Assembly: GCA_015680685.1 (NCBI GenBank)
Contig: MNCI01017514.1
Span: forward strand, 59,895-96,251
DNA from: Gnetum montanum
Taxonomy: Eukaryota > Streptophyta > Gnetopsida > Gnetales > Gnetaceae
Direction: 5' to 3'
Length of the DNA: 36,357 nucleotides
Shown here: positions 20,985 to 31,517 of the stretch, in pieces
Numbering within the stretch: the first letter of the stretch is position 1
Layout of the letters: each line of letters starts with the position of its first letter
Program-made: the position numbers and the translations under genes
The notes under the pieces: model-generated
Databases searched by the model: none
What the model was told of the DNA's origin: nothing
Seen by the model: the letters and a program-made list of their open reading frames with translations, nothing else

Positions 20985-21420
20985 ACATTTTGGCCATTTC
21001 ATGGAACAAAGATATGAGATGATTGAAAACATGGCTCAAGTCTATAGAATTCTTTGATCATTACTTATCCCTACTGAAGATGTTCACCTTCTTCCAACCC
21101 ATCTCTTTTGTGGATATTCCAGAGGTCTTTCTAACTCTTATTTGGAACATGCTATGAGGTAGATTAGGTATACTAGAGTATTGTCCTCAAAGCAACATCA
21201 TTGGTTGTCTACATCATCAACTAAAATATTCCTTGCATGGAGCCCTTAAGGAGGAAAGGCATGCATATCAGGGAGACCATAACACTATTGGTGAAAATAA
21301 TGATGCACGCCGAAGAAAAAAATTTCCTCAAGTTTTGCAGCATATCTTGGTAATCTGGCCTCGATAAGTAGGAAGAAAGATACAGGTTTGTTGACTAGTT
21401 AAACATCTAAAATACCATGG
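20985..21420 (+). other. Start of composite insertion; short gag-like stretch
   Basis: The first 40 bases (GTTGGCACATTTTGGCC and on) encode a frame reading TFGHFMEQRYEMIENMAQV. They match the reverse complement of 2430-2480, the gag/leader of gypsy element D. The rest is unassigned. The left boundary in LTR B is placed by comparison with 14040-14060. Confidence 0.4.
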
Positions 21421-21439
21421 AAGGATTTTGAGAGAACCA

Positions 21440-22386
21440 TGCCCAACGAAAATGTTGATTGCATTTGCTGATTAATACAAAAAAGATCCTAGGATTCTTC
21501 TTCTTGATGAAGCTACAAGTGCTTTGGATGCTAAATCTGAAAGGATAGTGTAGGAAGCTCTTGATAGAATCATGGTTAGTAGAACAACTATGATTGTTGC
21601 ACATCTGTTGACCACTGTCAAAAATGTAGATATGATTACTGTATTACAGCGTGGTTCTATAGATGAAAAAGTTAATAGCAAATCCCAAAGGTGAATATTT
21701 CCAGCTTGTCAGTCTTCAGGAGATGCATGAAACGAAAGAAGAGATAAAGCAAGATCCTGATGACATGGAAATTTCCATCGGTGATTCCTCTCACATAGTT
21801 TTAGGACCAATTTCATCTTTCAGGAAATCTAGAAGAGATGCAACTTCGAGGAGCAATGGTAGCTATGAATTTAAGGATGATGTGGGAAAATAAACTGTTG
21901 AAGACAGAAAGAAAGAACTAAATATCTTAACTTCATCCTCAAGGACTAGAAAGGAGGGAGATATTGAAGGGGGTAGATCAAATGTTGAACTAGATGTTTC
22001 TCTGACAAGGTTAGCATTGTTGAACAAACTAGAGATCCCTATTCTACTAACAGGCTCTTGTGCAGCTACCATTGTCAGTCTTGGCTTTCCACTTTTTGGC
22101 CTCCTATTTGCAAATGTGATCAATAGCTTCTTCAAGCCTGTGCATAAGCTTTGTAAAGACGTGAACTTCTGGAGCATTATGTTTATAGTATTAGGTTGTG
22201 TCATGATGCTAACAGCACCCATACAACACATCTGTTTTGTAGTGGTAGGGGGTAAACTTATGTAGCGCATTCGATCAATGACATTCAACAAAGTTTTGTT
22301 TCAAGAAATTGGATGGTTTGATAAAGAGAAGAATTTTGGTGGTGCCATAGTTGCAAGACTATTATCAAATGCTTCCAATGTATACC
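21440..22386 (+). pseudogene. ABCB (MDR/P-glycoprotein type) transporter fragment
   Basis: This is the C-terminal half of nucleotide-binding domain 1, the linker, and the start of transmembrane domain 2 of a plant ABCB full transporter. Walker B and D-loop are intact (DPRILLLDEATSALDA, about 21487-21531). [17 protein letters not shown] follows, with the H-loop His present but the next Arg changed to Leu. A frameshift with loss of a few codons occurs near 21665, then [20 protein letters not shown]. The linker runs to a stop at 21891. The second-half start (LALLNKLEIPILLTGS, FPLFGLLFANVINSFFKP) contains the first transmembrane segments, with a stop at 22263 before RIRSMTFNKVLFQEIGWFD. It ends abruptly near 22386 inside that domain. 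ABCB proteins are ATP-driven plasma-membrane exporters, some of auxin. The second-half sequence looks closest to the ABCB4/ABCB11 type (from memory, not searched). No Walker A or upstream part is present. It is a dead, captured or duplicated piece. Confidence 0.85.
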
Positions 22387-22424
22387 ACGGATTTGAAAAA
22401 TGAGTTTGAAAAAAATCGCAAAGC

Positions 22425-22960
22425 ATAACTTTGGACGAACCGTTGTAGTACGCCCATCTGCAGGCAATGAAAATTGGAAGGATTCTGAGTGTAACATTTG
22501 CTTGGATATGGTGGTAGATCCAGTGGTTATAGCATGTGAGCATCTCTTTGTTTGACCTGCCTTTACCATCAAGGGCTCCACCTACACTCGTGCCCACACG
22601 AATGAACCGTCTATAAGGGTTTGGTTCCCGATTCGAATATTATTCTAATCTACAGTCGAGGCCATACCTCAAACACAGGCTGAGCTGGAGCATGAGGAGT
22701 CTAAAATGGCGATAGAAGCAGAGCATGGTTTAAGGATCCCTAAGAGACCTCCAGTGCATCGTTTCTAGAGGTTCAGCGACACCAGATGTGCGAGACAGCG
22801 CCTAGTGTTCGATCCTAACGAAATCCTTCGTCATCGCAGGTGTAAGTAAGTGGAATTGTTGATGTGCTGTGTGCTCTGCAATATTTTGATGGCATCCTAT
22901 AGCCTTCCATTATTGTAGGGATTTCTAATTTATGTATTCCTATCCTCCAAAACCAGACCG
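22425..22960 (+). pseudogene. RING-finger E3 ubiquitin ligase fragment (RMA-like)
   Basis: A C3HC4 RING is readable: CNIC (22490-22501), AC at 22532-22537, H at 22541, then after a one-base deletion FCLTC, and further on SCP. The spacing C-x2-C-x11-C-x-H-x2-C-x2-C fits the RING family; the last Cys is lost. After a stop, the frame continues with IYSRGH and GLRIPKRPPVHRF, as in small plant RING proteins of the RMA/RNF5 type. These have a C-terminal membrane anchor, and a hydrophobic run is visible at about 22880-22940 (ILMASYSLPLL, stop, GFLIYVFLSS). The functional family protein ubiquitinates ER-membrane proteins. It starts about 40 bp after the ABCB fragment, in the same orientation. Several stops and frameshifts make it non-functional. 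Confidence 0.7.
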
Positions 22961-23168
22961 CTGCATAGCCTCCGCATAAGTCATTGACGGGCCTGCCTCT
23001 TCTGCATTAGCCCTCGCATGATTTTTCTTGCATCAATACACAAATTACATAACGGAAAGCAATGCTATGTGTTGACACTATAAACTATATACTATCTACA
23101 TGATTAAAATATAATTACATTATATACTATACTATATTATCTACATGAAGAAAGTTATGGGATATTTG
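22961..23168. other. AT-rich spacer before LTR C2
   Basis: It contains two near-copies of 'ctatctacatga' about 55 bp apart in very AT-rich sequence. Nothing else is recognised. Confidence 0.4.
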
Positions 23169-24138
23169 TGTAACAACCTATATAAAGGGGACATTTGGCT
23201 GTTATCCCTTTTATTCCTATGGAAGGTGTAACTTTCTACGATAGTTAAAACTATGATATTTGTAACTAATTTTAATTTTGATTACCATGAAGACATTTGA
23301 CAATTAAAAAGGCCACTTGTCAACTACAACTTATTTATCTCCATGGTGACCACTTGGCAACTAAAAAGACCACTTGTCAACTACAGCTTTTTTATCTCCA
23401 TGGTGACCACTTGGCAACTACGTGGGACACTTGTAAACTAGAGCCTTTTTATCTCTATGGTGGTTATAACCACCCAAAATAGTTGTAACTTACCTAACTA
23501 CCTTTGAACCCTATAAAAAGGCTTCAGGGGTTAAGGGGGAAATATGACACACTTTTGGGAGCTCTCACTTGGAGACACATTCTTGAAAGATTTGTAAAGA
23601 AGAAAGTGTGAAAGATTGTTTGTAAGATAACTTGTTAAAGAAAATATTTTAGCCTCTTTGTCATAGTCCTGTGAGTTATGCTTATTGCTTTCTATTTTGT
23701 TTAAATTTTTTAGCTAGTGGTTTATATAGTATCATCCTTGGCAAGTAATTTTGGGATTTTTAGATTGCTCTTATTGTTCTTGTTGGATAATAGAAGAATT
23801 CTATTAAACTTTTTCCATAGAAGTGCTTGTGTTTGAAAGCCTTAAGAGAATTTTAGTAGTAAATTTGATTAGTGTGCAACGTATAGGAATTTCTATTGAG
23901 ATCGTTGTAAGAGAGCCTCTGCTTGTAGTCATGCCGTTGAACGATTCAATAGTCAAGAGGGTTCAGAAAATCTTTGGTATTTTGATGGGACTAGAATAGC
24001 TTCTTTTTATCTTTAAAGTGAGTCTCCATGGTATTTCAATTAGAAATTGGTAAGTCTTTTGAAGGTCCTATTGAATGCAATTGTTGACATCCATTATCTA
24101 GCCAAAATGGAGTCTTGTACATGATAGTTTACGCAACA
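23169..24138 (+). mobile_element. LTR of retrotransposon family C (copy C2)
   Basis: 970 bp, from TGTAACAACC to ACGCAACA, matching C1 (353-1179) in inverse orientation. The TATA box is TATAAAAA at 23512-23519 after GAACCC. C2 is longer than C1 mainly because of a 57-bp tandem repeat in U3. Flanks atttg (23164-23168) and atttt (24139-24143) match at four of five positions, so it may be a solo LTR. Confidence 0.7.
23285..23454 (+). repeat. 57-bp tandem repeat, three copies, in U3 of LTR C2
   Basis: Units start at 23285, 23341 and 23398 (56, 57 and 57 bp), each containing CCACTTGTCAACTA and CCATGGTGACCACTTGG. Within a unit, 'ccacttggcaacta' and 'ccacttgtcaacta' are themselves related. The 57-bp length keeps a 61-codon frame open (23297-23482), which is not a gene. 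C1 lacks the array. Confidence 0.85.
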
Positions 24139-24149
24139 ATTTTGACGAC

Positions 24150-25040
24150 CCACATTAACTACTAATTATCACACTTGATGTAGCATGTGAAATATTACCA
24201 TACGTACTTATAATTAGTCATTGCTTGTACGTATTTTATTAGTTTTTTATTTAGCCAATTGGTGCTAGGGTTAGTTAATTTGTGACCTACAAACACTAGT
24301 TTTTTTAGAGGATTAGCTATAGGGACATATATACCTATGCCATGTACTAGTCATAGGGATGAATACACCTATGCTTTCCCACTCATAGGATGAGACTTAA
24401 GATAGGAGCCTTACCAATGCATCACTATAAGAATCAGTTTATAACTATCTTTAGAATGTCTCATTTCTAGTTGCTCCATACCCTTATGCTAGCACCGCCC
24501 ACCAATGACTGCTACAAGCATCATTGTAAAGACATGTACTAATCTAGGCTAGCTTATGCCATCACAAGTCACAAGCATAACATATTCAAAGCAAACATAT
24601 CATAACCACATATATCATCACCTAATAGATACACCCACTTCATGAAAACAATTCTACAACATGGCATAAAAAAAATTTTCATCATAAGAATCCTCCTTGA
24701 ACTACCTATAATTTCATAAAAACGATTACTATTGTAACCTCGAAAATGATAGATACCAAAAGAGAAAATAAATTCCACAATGAGAGAATACATTAAAAAA
24801 TGATCCTAACAATACCAATTTCACCTCAATCAGACTCCTATAAATAAAGTTGTGTTTTTAAAATTTATTTAATAAAATAATAAATAATATTATTTAATTA
24901 TAGCTAATGATAATTAAAACTCGTAGAAACTCCTATGCAAAAAAAAAAATACTCTTAAAAATATAATATCTAACCCATGCTAGTATCATCTACAACACAT
25001 CTAAAATTTCAAAAGTCCACATCATTTCATATATCACATA
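24150..25040 (-). mobile_element. LTR B, third segment
   Basis: The sequence continues the B order ('cttgatgtagcatgtgaaatatt', then 'ccaattggtgctagggtt', 'atgtactagtcataggg'). It matches 14080-14260 and then runs further, as in LTR D (about 3540-4370). The left edge is approximate. It ends in the target duplication ACATA of element 3. Confidence 0.75.
25036..25040. repeat. Target-site duplication ACATA, left copy (element 3)
   Basis: ACATA directly precedes the TGATGA end of element 3 and is repeated at 32493-32497. Confidence 0.9.
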
Positions 25041-26015
25041 TGATGAGTGGCGAGATACCCCTACACTCAACCATACGAATACGAGCATAGCATGCATGAT
25101 CCGATTGAACTCCACAGACTAAGTGCCTAAACGCCCCATGGAATACTTGGGGTTAATCATTCGTTGTCTTCCCAGACTTACTTGTAATTGTCACGGTGTA
25201 TGGTTAAGCAAGTCTGATGTATATGATTTTTATAGTCTTTTATGTTTTTATGTCTTCTATGCTAAGGGTGAAAGGGTTGAGAAGCTAACTAACTCTAATT
25301 AATGAACTAATCTAAACTACCTAGTGTCAGCATCCATTCCCACTTACCGTACATACCCTGAACCGATGCAACTGTGGCTACCAAATGCTAATCATTGCTA
25401 GGATCACCACACGTAACACACGTGCTCGAAGTGGTCGTACTAAGACACCTAACTAGCCTAAGCATAATGAGCATCCATTCCTTGATTATCTGTACACATC
25501 CTTAGATGCTCGTAATCAAGTTGTACCCACTCCACATTACTAGGAGGAAAGGATGAGAGAGAATCTAATCATGATGAGCATCCATTCTTTGATTATCCAT
25601 ACACATTCGTAAATGCTCGTAACCAAGTCATACTCATTTTGCGTTATGAAAACAATAAATAACAAGTAATAAAATCCTATTTCATGCACTGCAAGGTTTA
25701 TCCAAGAAGCTCGTCTTTATTTCCGTACACAACTTGTGTTCAGGTACAAGGTTGCTCGAATAAAGATCCATTCACTTTAGGACTCCTACTACGGGCACAT
25801 GGAAAATAATCTATCTTTGGAGTGATCAATCTACTAGAGTTTTCCTACTTTTAGCCTAGGATTTGGAATAAGGGGAGTGCTGCCTCTTATTTATAGATAT
25901 GGCGATGGACCACGATATCGCATATGCGATATCATAGGGGGCGACATGATATCGCATGGGATGCAATATCGTGAAGGCCGAGATATTGCAGCTCATGCGA
26001 TATCACATCTCATCA
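25041..26015 (-). mobile_element. 3' LTR of element 3 (left copy)
   Basis: 975 bp. TATA is at 25888-25895 (TATAAATA in sense). GATATC-type words start at 25914, 25928, 25948, 25965, 25982 and 25999 in plus coordinates, with steps of 14, 20, 17, 17 and 17. Confidence 0.9.
25914..25933. promoter_or_regulatory. 20-bp perfect palindrome before the TATA box, left LTR of element 3
   Basis: GATATCGCATATGCGATATC is perfectly self-complementary. It is made of the two TATA-proximal GATATC words, 14 bp apart. Confidence 0.75.
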
Positions 26016-26024
26016 TACCCCCAT
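26016..26024 (-). promoter_or_regulatory. Polypurine tract of element 3
   Basis: In sense it reads CATGGGGGTA directly before TGATGA, as in element 2. Confidence 0.7.
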
Positions 26025-26035
26025 GACTAAATAAA

Positions 26036-26051
26036 AACTCGTCCTCGAGTT
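26036..26051 (-). promoter_or_regulatory. AACTCGAGGAnGAGTT motif (element 3)
   Basis: In sense it reads AACTCGAGGACGAGTT, the consensus form of the motif seen in elements 1 and 2. Confidence 0.45.
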
Positions 26052-26699
26052 CATTACAATAATATTAGGGAGGTATGGGATTATTAGGGGAATGGAAACT
26101 AATGGGATGACATGTGAATAGATCATCATTATAAGACTCAACAAACTGGTGTTCATGACAACAAGGGTGAACACCTTATTACATTGACATCAGGCCTCAT
26201 TTGGTAGCTGAGAGAAAAGAGAAGAGAGAAGAAGTCTTGTTACTGCCAATGCCAAGACTGCACCTTTCATTATCCATCCGTAAGCACATCATCGATCTTG
26301 CTCCTCGCATAACTATTTCAGCACTGCTCCATTCCAAGTGCTCCCTCCAAATTTGGTCTGTTGTTGCATGGTCACCATTTGCACACACAACACAATCTTA
26401 TATTAGCAAGGGTAGATGAATTTGAATGTGGGTAATACCTTGCTTAAGTGTAAGTCCCTTGGCTGAGTTGTGGTATGGCTGATTACGGATCTGAAAATAT
26501 ATAAATGATGACTACCGAAGGTGTAGGGGTTAGGAGAAAATCAAAAAAATTGGGCCCCGTACCCATGACTAATTGCGAACCACCAGTAGCGAAAGAATGG
26601 AGAAAGAATAAGAACAAGAAGATGGAGAAAAAGGGACAACTAGAACATCGATAAAATAGATGTCAAGATGGAAATGAACAAAATAAAATTAATTGCAAA

Positions 26700-27010
26700 A
26701 TGTTTAAGGGAAAGAATTTAACGGGGGCACCAAATAGGAATGTCAATGGGTCCTCCACAAAGCAGGCTCATGCCCTTAATGCCCTAACAAACCCACATTC
26801 AAAGAGTCCGTAGGCCCTGGGAATGTCCTTTGGAACAAGAGTTAAATTCTTAACCATAAGAATTCACCAAAAAGAAAACAATGTATCTACAAAAATATAC
26901 ACTAATGATACAACTGGCAATGAGGGAAACAATGGAGAGAAGGGTGGAGAGAAGAGGATTCAATGGAATCCCAAGAATAAGGTGGCATACAGCCCCTTGT
27001 GGATTTCCTG
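26700..27010 (+). pseudogene. Possible antisense reading frame in element 3
   Basis: This plus-strand frame is the counterpart of the minus-strand frame at 18504-19071 in element 2. It has one stop near the middle and the open stretch 26823-27011 (MSFGTRVKFLTIRIHQK...). Conservation is clear, but both copies belong to one family, so conservation alone does not prove coding. Confidence 0.35.
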
Positions 27011-27844
27011 ATTAATGTGACTTGGCAAATCGCATTCCAACTCTGGCCTCAAACCAACCACATCAAGTGACCTTGCATCAATAAATTTGGCCAAACCATC
27101 CACTTGAAGAACAAGAACGCTTCCTCCAAAGAGCCACCACCATTCCGACGAAACACTTGAAGAGAGAATGGGAAGCGAGAAGGGCCTTAGTTAGAGGGAA
27201 CACTTTTGGTTCCATAAGCAATGCTTGTAGCCCAAGGAATTATTTTTTCTAAGGGGTGTGCTTTGAATTCTCACTTTTCTTTTCTTTTCTTTTCATTTTT
27301 TGTGTTTGTTATTTTTTTTATTTTGTGTTTTAATGCATGAGAACCACACCATGCAAAGGCTTCTTATTTTTATTGTCTCAGCTTCCAATAGTTGGGTAAC
27401 ATCGAAACGACAAGAAAACTCAAGAAGAAAACATCCAGACACCCAAGAGAACGACCAACACAAATGCATCAAGTTCCCTGAAGTTACACCCTTTTCAAAC
27501 CTTGAGTCTTTCCTTAGTTTGAGAAATACCTAGTCACCTAATTCATTAAAGTTATTATTTAGGAAGAGACTATACATTTCCAAGCTAAGGGAGACCATAG
27601 ACTTTGTGGATGGATGGATGAAGTGAACTCATTGCCTACCATATTAGAAGAACATACCTTAGTGTTAACATCATAAATTTAAGGTAAAAACCAAACATTA
27701 GCAATCAATAAGAAAATAGTTCATACCATCGTGAAGAACACTTATTACATGACAAACTTACATGGTGGATGACACACACACATACACACACAAAATGGAA
27801 AAATATAACGATGTTGTAAAGAAAAAACAAGAAAAGTTAAAGAA

Positions 27845-28025
27845 ATTTGTAAAACAAAAACGTGCAAAATAAAAATGTGTAAGACAAAAATGTGTAAAAC
27901 AAAAACTTGGAAAACAAAAACGTGTAAAACAAAAACTTGTAAAACAAAAATGTGTAAAACAAAAATGTGTAAAAAAATACTTGTAAAACAAAAACGTGTA
28001 AAAAAAATATGTGTAAAAAAAAACT
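27845..28025 (-). repeat. 15-bp minisatellite in element 3
   Basis: About twelve units, in plus orientation of the type AAAACAAAAATGTGT. The array is shared in position with element 2 but has a different unit order and different variants. Confidence 0.8.
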
Positions 28026-28239
28026 AAAAATAATTGAGGGCCTCCAATGATTAGCATAGATGGCCATTTCCCCCATGACTAAATGAAAAGGGAGAGCTCT
28101 GAAATAATGAACGTCTATTTGAATTTCGTAAAAGTGCCCAACTTCTCCCCATTGATGTTCTTAGATTAAGGGGTGGAAGTCAGTGATGCTCATATTCTAA
28201 TGTGTCTATGCCTTCGTTGTTAGCATGAGTTTCCTTAGT

Positions 28240-31200
28240 TCATATTAGTTTGCTCTTCCTAGTAGATATCAACCATGGGGTATCTACTACTGGTGTGGTT
28301 GCTACATACAGGCACCTTTGGATTTGTATTTCCTGGGCACACCGATCACATGGAAGCAATGCTGAACATTCTTCCATGTCATCACCCTCTGAGTCATTGT
28401 ATTTGATGCACAAAACTTTCTTCCTCTTGATCTTTCCATAAACATTTATCTTAGATATCTACAAGGAAAGATCACGGATTCCTAGGTACACATCTACTGT
28501 ACTTAGCCATGGCCTTCCCATTATAATTGGAAAGCCCCCATTGTCACTGTTAACTTCAATCACTAGGAAGTTAGCTGGGTAAGACCAACCACACACAATG
28601 GTAATGATGTCCTCTACCAATCCCAAGGGAATGGTGATGGACTAGTAAGCCAGCTCCAGTTGGATGTTGCTCTTCTTAAGTTGGGACAGGTTCCAGGCTT
28701 GATACATTTCTCTTGAAATTAAGTTGACTTTGGAACCTGAGTTAAGAAGAGCCTCCTGTGGTTTGTTCTCAGTGATTTGTAAATAGATTAAGGTACTCCT
28801 AGGGTTAGATAGCTTCCTGGGAAGGTGGCCTACCTTGATCCAGTTGGTTACGGTATGCATTAACATAGCCGTATGCATACTCTATTGTTGGACTGAAGGG
28901 TGCTCTAAAGTTTTAGGTGATGGAGGCATGTCCATCAACTCAACCACTTGTTGTTGCGAGAGTTTGTCTAGGCTTTTGATTCTGAAGAATGGTCTTCTCT
29001 TTTTACAATTTTTAGAACCAACACCAAGTTGAATATTTACAACTCTCGCAGCGTTACATTGTTGTGGTTGAGTGGGAAGTTCCCCTTGCATTATTGGAGC
29101 CGGTTGTATGGGAACTATAGGTGGAAGAGGTGTAGATGGAGTTGGAGGATGGGATGAGTGTGAGATGTCTCCCGAAGGAGAAGGAGTCCTCCTGAAGTAC
29201 TCTCGAGCTTGGTAGTGACGTTGGGGAGTAGTGTGACCCATGGAGTCACTTGGAGAAATCGGCTACTGTACATAATAACCATAAGGATCAGGCTACCGGT
29301 AAGGGTACTGTTGTGTTGGTGGTGGCATCCCCCATGACTATGGGTATTGCCACTATTGATGTTGTCTGATGGGCTGTGGTGGAGTTCCACTTGGATAATA
29401 TGTTAGTGGTTGGTGGAACTGCCTTGGGTTACCTTGTGGATAAGGTAACCTTCAGGGTGTTTGCTGTTGGTTAAGTCTTGGGTTAAGTGCATACACCCTA
29501 GACTCCTGTAGATGTGAGATAATTGGACAACAACCCTTAAGATGGTCATATTGGTAGATCTCACATCCACCATCATTGTCTGTGTTAGAGTTCACAGCCT
29601 CATCGGAGATAGGAATCTTCCCCTTACCCTTGTTATGTGTAGGGCTTGCATTTCTCTGCTTTGTCTTACCTTTGTCACTACTTCACTCATCCCTAGACTC
29701 TTTTATGATTTTCAAGATACTTTCAAGTCTTGAGTCTAAGGAATCCCACAATTGGTCCATCTTAGCCGATACTTCTGTTGTTAATTTTTGGATCAACAAG
29801 GTTTTTCAGTTCACCAACTCTTCGAGTGGTGACTCATCCTCCTCATAACAAAATATCACTCCCTTCTTTCGAAGGGAGGGGTCACGGTTGTATTCTTCCA
29901 CAATTTACCTCTTGCGTAGTTCACCTTCCTCTTGTGCTACTTGTTCCAACAAGCATTGTACTTCATGAGCTCTAAGTTGTGAGAGTCTCCCTTGGGCATA
30001 AGTCCCAAGGGTTCTTCTAGTTTCATTCCTTAGCCCATCCATGATGTGGTGAAGTTGATCCCTTTGAGTGTACCCATGGCCCGGGCAATGATGTAACAAT
30101 GTGTAGTAGCGGGCCATGGTAGCATCCAAGGGTTCATGGTTACCTTGCTTCTAGCCTTGGATCTGCTTATGCAAATTGGACACTCTGGAGTACGTCTGAT
30201 ACTTATCATTGAAAAGTTCTAACATCGTACTCTACCTTCTTATGGTTTCTGGTTCTAAGGACCGGTACCAATTCTTTGCTTCCTTAATGAGTGTCCTGGG
30301 GAATAACTTAAGCTTTTGCCACTCATTTTCTATTTTTTGCAAGGCACAAGCATCATGGAATTCCTGTAAATGATACTACAGATCAGCATTGTATCCCCCT
30401 TCAAAGTGTGGGATATTGTTCATATCTAAGCATTTGATTTGACTATCTTTTAAATGCCTTGTTGGAATCCTAATAGCCTCTATTATGTTAATCATACTTC
30501 AGGTTATGAGTAGGGGTTCATCATGATCATCTCTTTCATGATGCCTGTGATGTTTGTCTTGTTGTTCCCTACTCTCCCTACATCCTTGCCATTGTCCTTC
30601 CTCTCGACCTTCCCGTCAAGGTCTCTCATTTTGTTTACCTCCATCCTCACCGTTATGTTCATGATGGTTGCGCCCAGATGTGGAAGGAGAGGATGAGTGA
30701 TGTGAAGAAGGGGAAGAAGAAGGGGAACCATCACCATGACAATGTTTCTTGCCTTCTCTTTGGCTACTTCAGCCCCGATCGTGATGACGATCTAAGTGCC
30801 CGTTCTTCTTATAAGTTGTTGTTTCCTCTGTGAACAACTGGTGTTCACAGGGATTAGAACTAGTGTTATGGATCATTGAGTGTAGGTTCTAATACCCAAC
30901 CTCCTCACCATCGTTAGGAGGGGAAACATCATTTGCTAAAGAACCCGTAATAAGGGGTTCCTCATCTCCTATTTCGCTAAGGATGTGTGGGGCTTTGCCC
31001 TTTAAAAATGTATGTTGACTCTCCTATCTTAAGTCCCTCCTACATTGGGTGTCTGTGGGATAATAATCCCTCATATCGAAATCTTCCACAACATATTCAG
31101 AGTATAACTCAGTCATGCTAATCTGTACCAAAACATGGAAAAGCATGTTAGGAATAGATTGATCTAGGGGTAACACGATGTTACCTTGTAGATCTCTCCA

Positions 31201-31377
31201 CCATAGCTGTTCGTCTTGATGGACGATGATAGTAAAATTTGGAATATGCTCATCAGGATGAGTATAGAATATCTTGTATTGTTTAGGACTTGGCTGATGT
31301 TGGTTATGTGTTTTATGTTGTCAACTATTTCTTGTATTGTCCTTAGGTGATGAATTACTTTTTTGAGAAGAAGACAT
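28240..31377 (-). pseudogene. gag-pro: Decayed gag-protease of element 3
   Basis: The start codon is at 31377-31375 (MSSSQKSNSSPKDNTRN). Domain order is as in element 2: N-terminal block YTHPDEHIPNF; capsid-like block around 30400-30180 (IENEWQKLKLFPRTL, FNDKYQTYSRVSNLHKQI); a clean run 30129-29905 (ARYYTLLHHCPGHGYTQRDQ); CEIYQYDHLKGCC near 29565; a Pro-rich tail, with an open run at 29241-28882; and a protease-like domain at 28878-28450. The protease motif is LLNSGSKVN, so the catalytic Asp is Asn (codon 28743-28741). About 18 in-frame stops are seen, eight of them at the same codons as in element 2. The frame ends at the stop at 28242-28240. Confidence 0.85.
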
Positions 31378-31498
31378 TTTATCGGTGTGCTATTTCACTG
31401 TTATAAAAATTTTCTCTTTTGATTAACCTGAAGGTTCATTAAGGCTCACAACAATGTGAATGATATCCTTATGTTCTATATGGTGCACAAACACTTAG

Positions 31499-31516
31499 TC
31501 CCTGGAAATGGTGCCA
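31499..31516 (-). promoter_or_regulatory. Primer-binding site, tRNA-Asp type (element 3)
   Basis: In sense it reads TGGCACCATTTCCAGGGA, a decayed form of the tRNA-Asp complement, one base from the LTR. Confidence 0.75.
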
Positions 31517-31517
31517 A

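Larger units (their letters stand above)
26052..28239 (-). other. 3' non-gag region of element 3
   Basis: It is collinear with 17542-19715 of element 2. It has the 15-bp minisatellite (27845-28025), the purine tract (27274-27330), and the conserved block with an antisense frame (plus strand, 26700-27010: TGAPNRNVNGSS, KQAHALNALTNPHSK, GMSFGTRVKFLTIRIHQK, YTNDTTGNEGNN). No pol domain is present. Confidence 0.6.

Noticed and set aside
21863-22291. 142-codon minus-strand frame
   Set aside because: Shadow of the ABCB fragment on the other strand.
23297-23482. 61-codon open frame with repeated HGDHLAT words
   Set aside because: It is created by the 57-bp tandem repeat in an LTR and is not a gene.
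20985-24138. Helitron as carrier of the ABCB and RING fragments
   Set aside because: No 5' TC or 3' CTRR end with a hairpin was found at the edges of the block.
25914-26004. CRISPR-like regularly spaced repeats (GATATC array)
   Set aside because: The units are 6-8 bp palindromes in an LTR promoter, not long direct repeats with unique spacers, and the genome is a plant's.
28835-29032. Plus-strand frames over 28250-29975
   Set aside because: Shadows of the minus-strand gag-protease of element 3.
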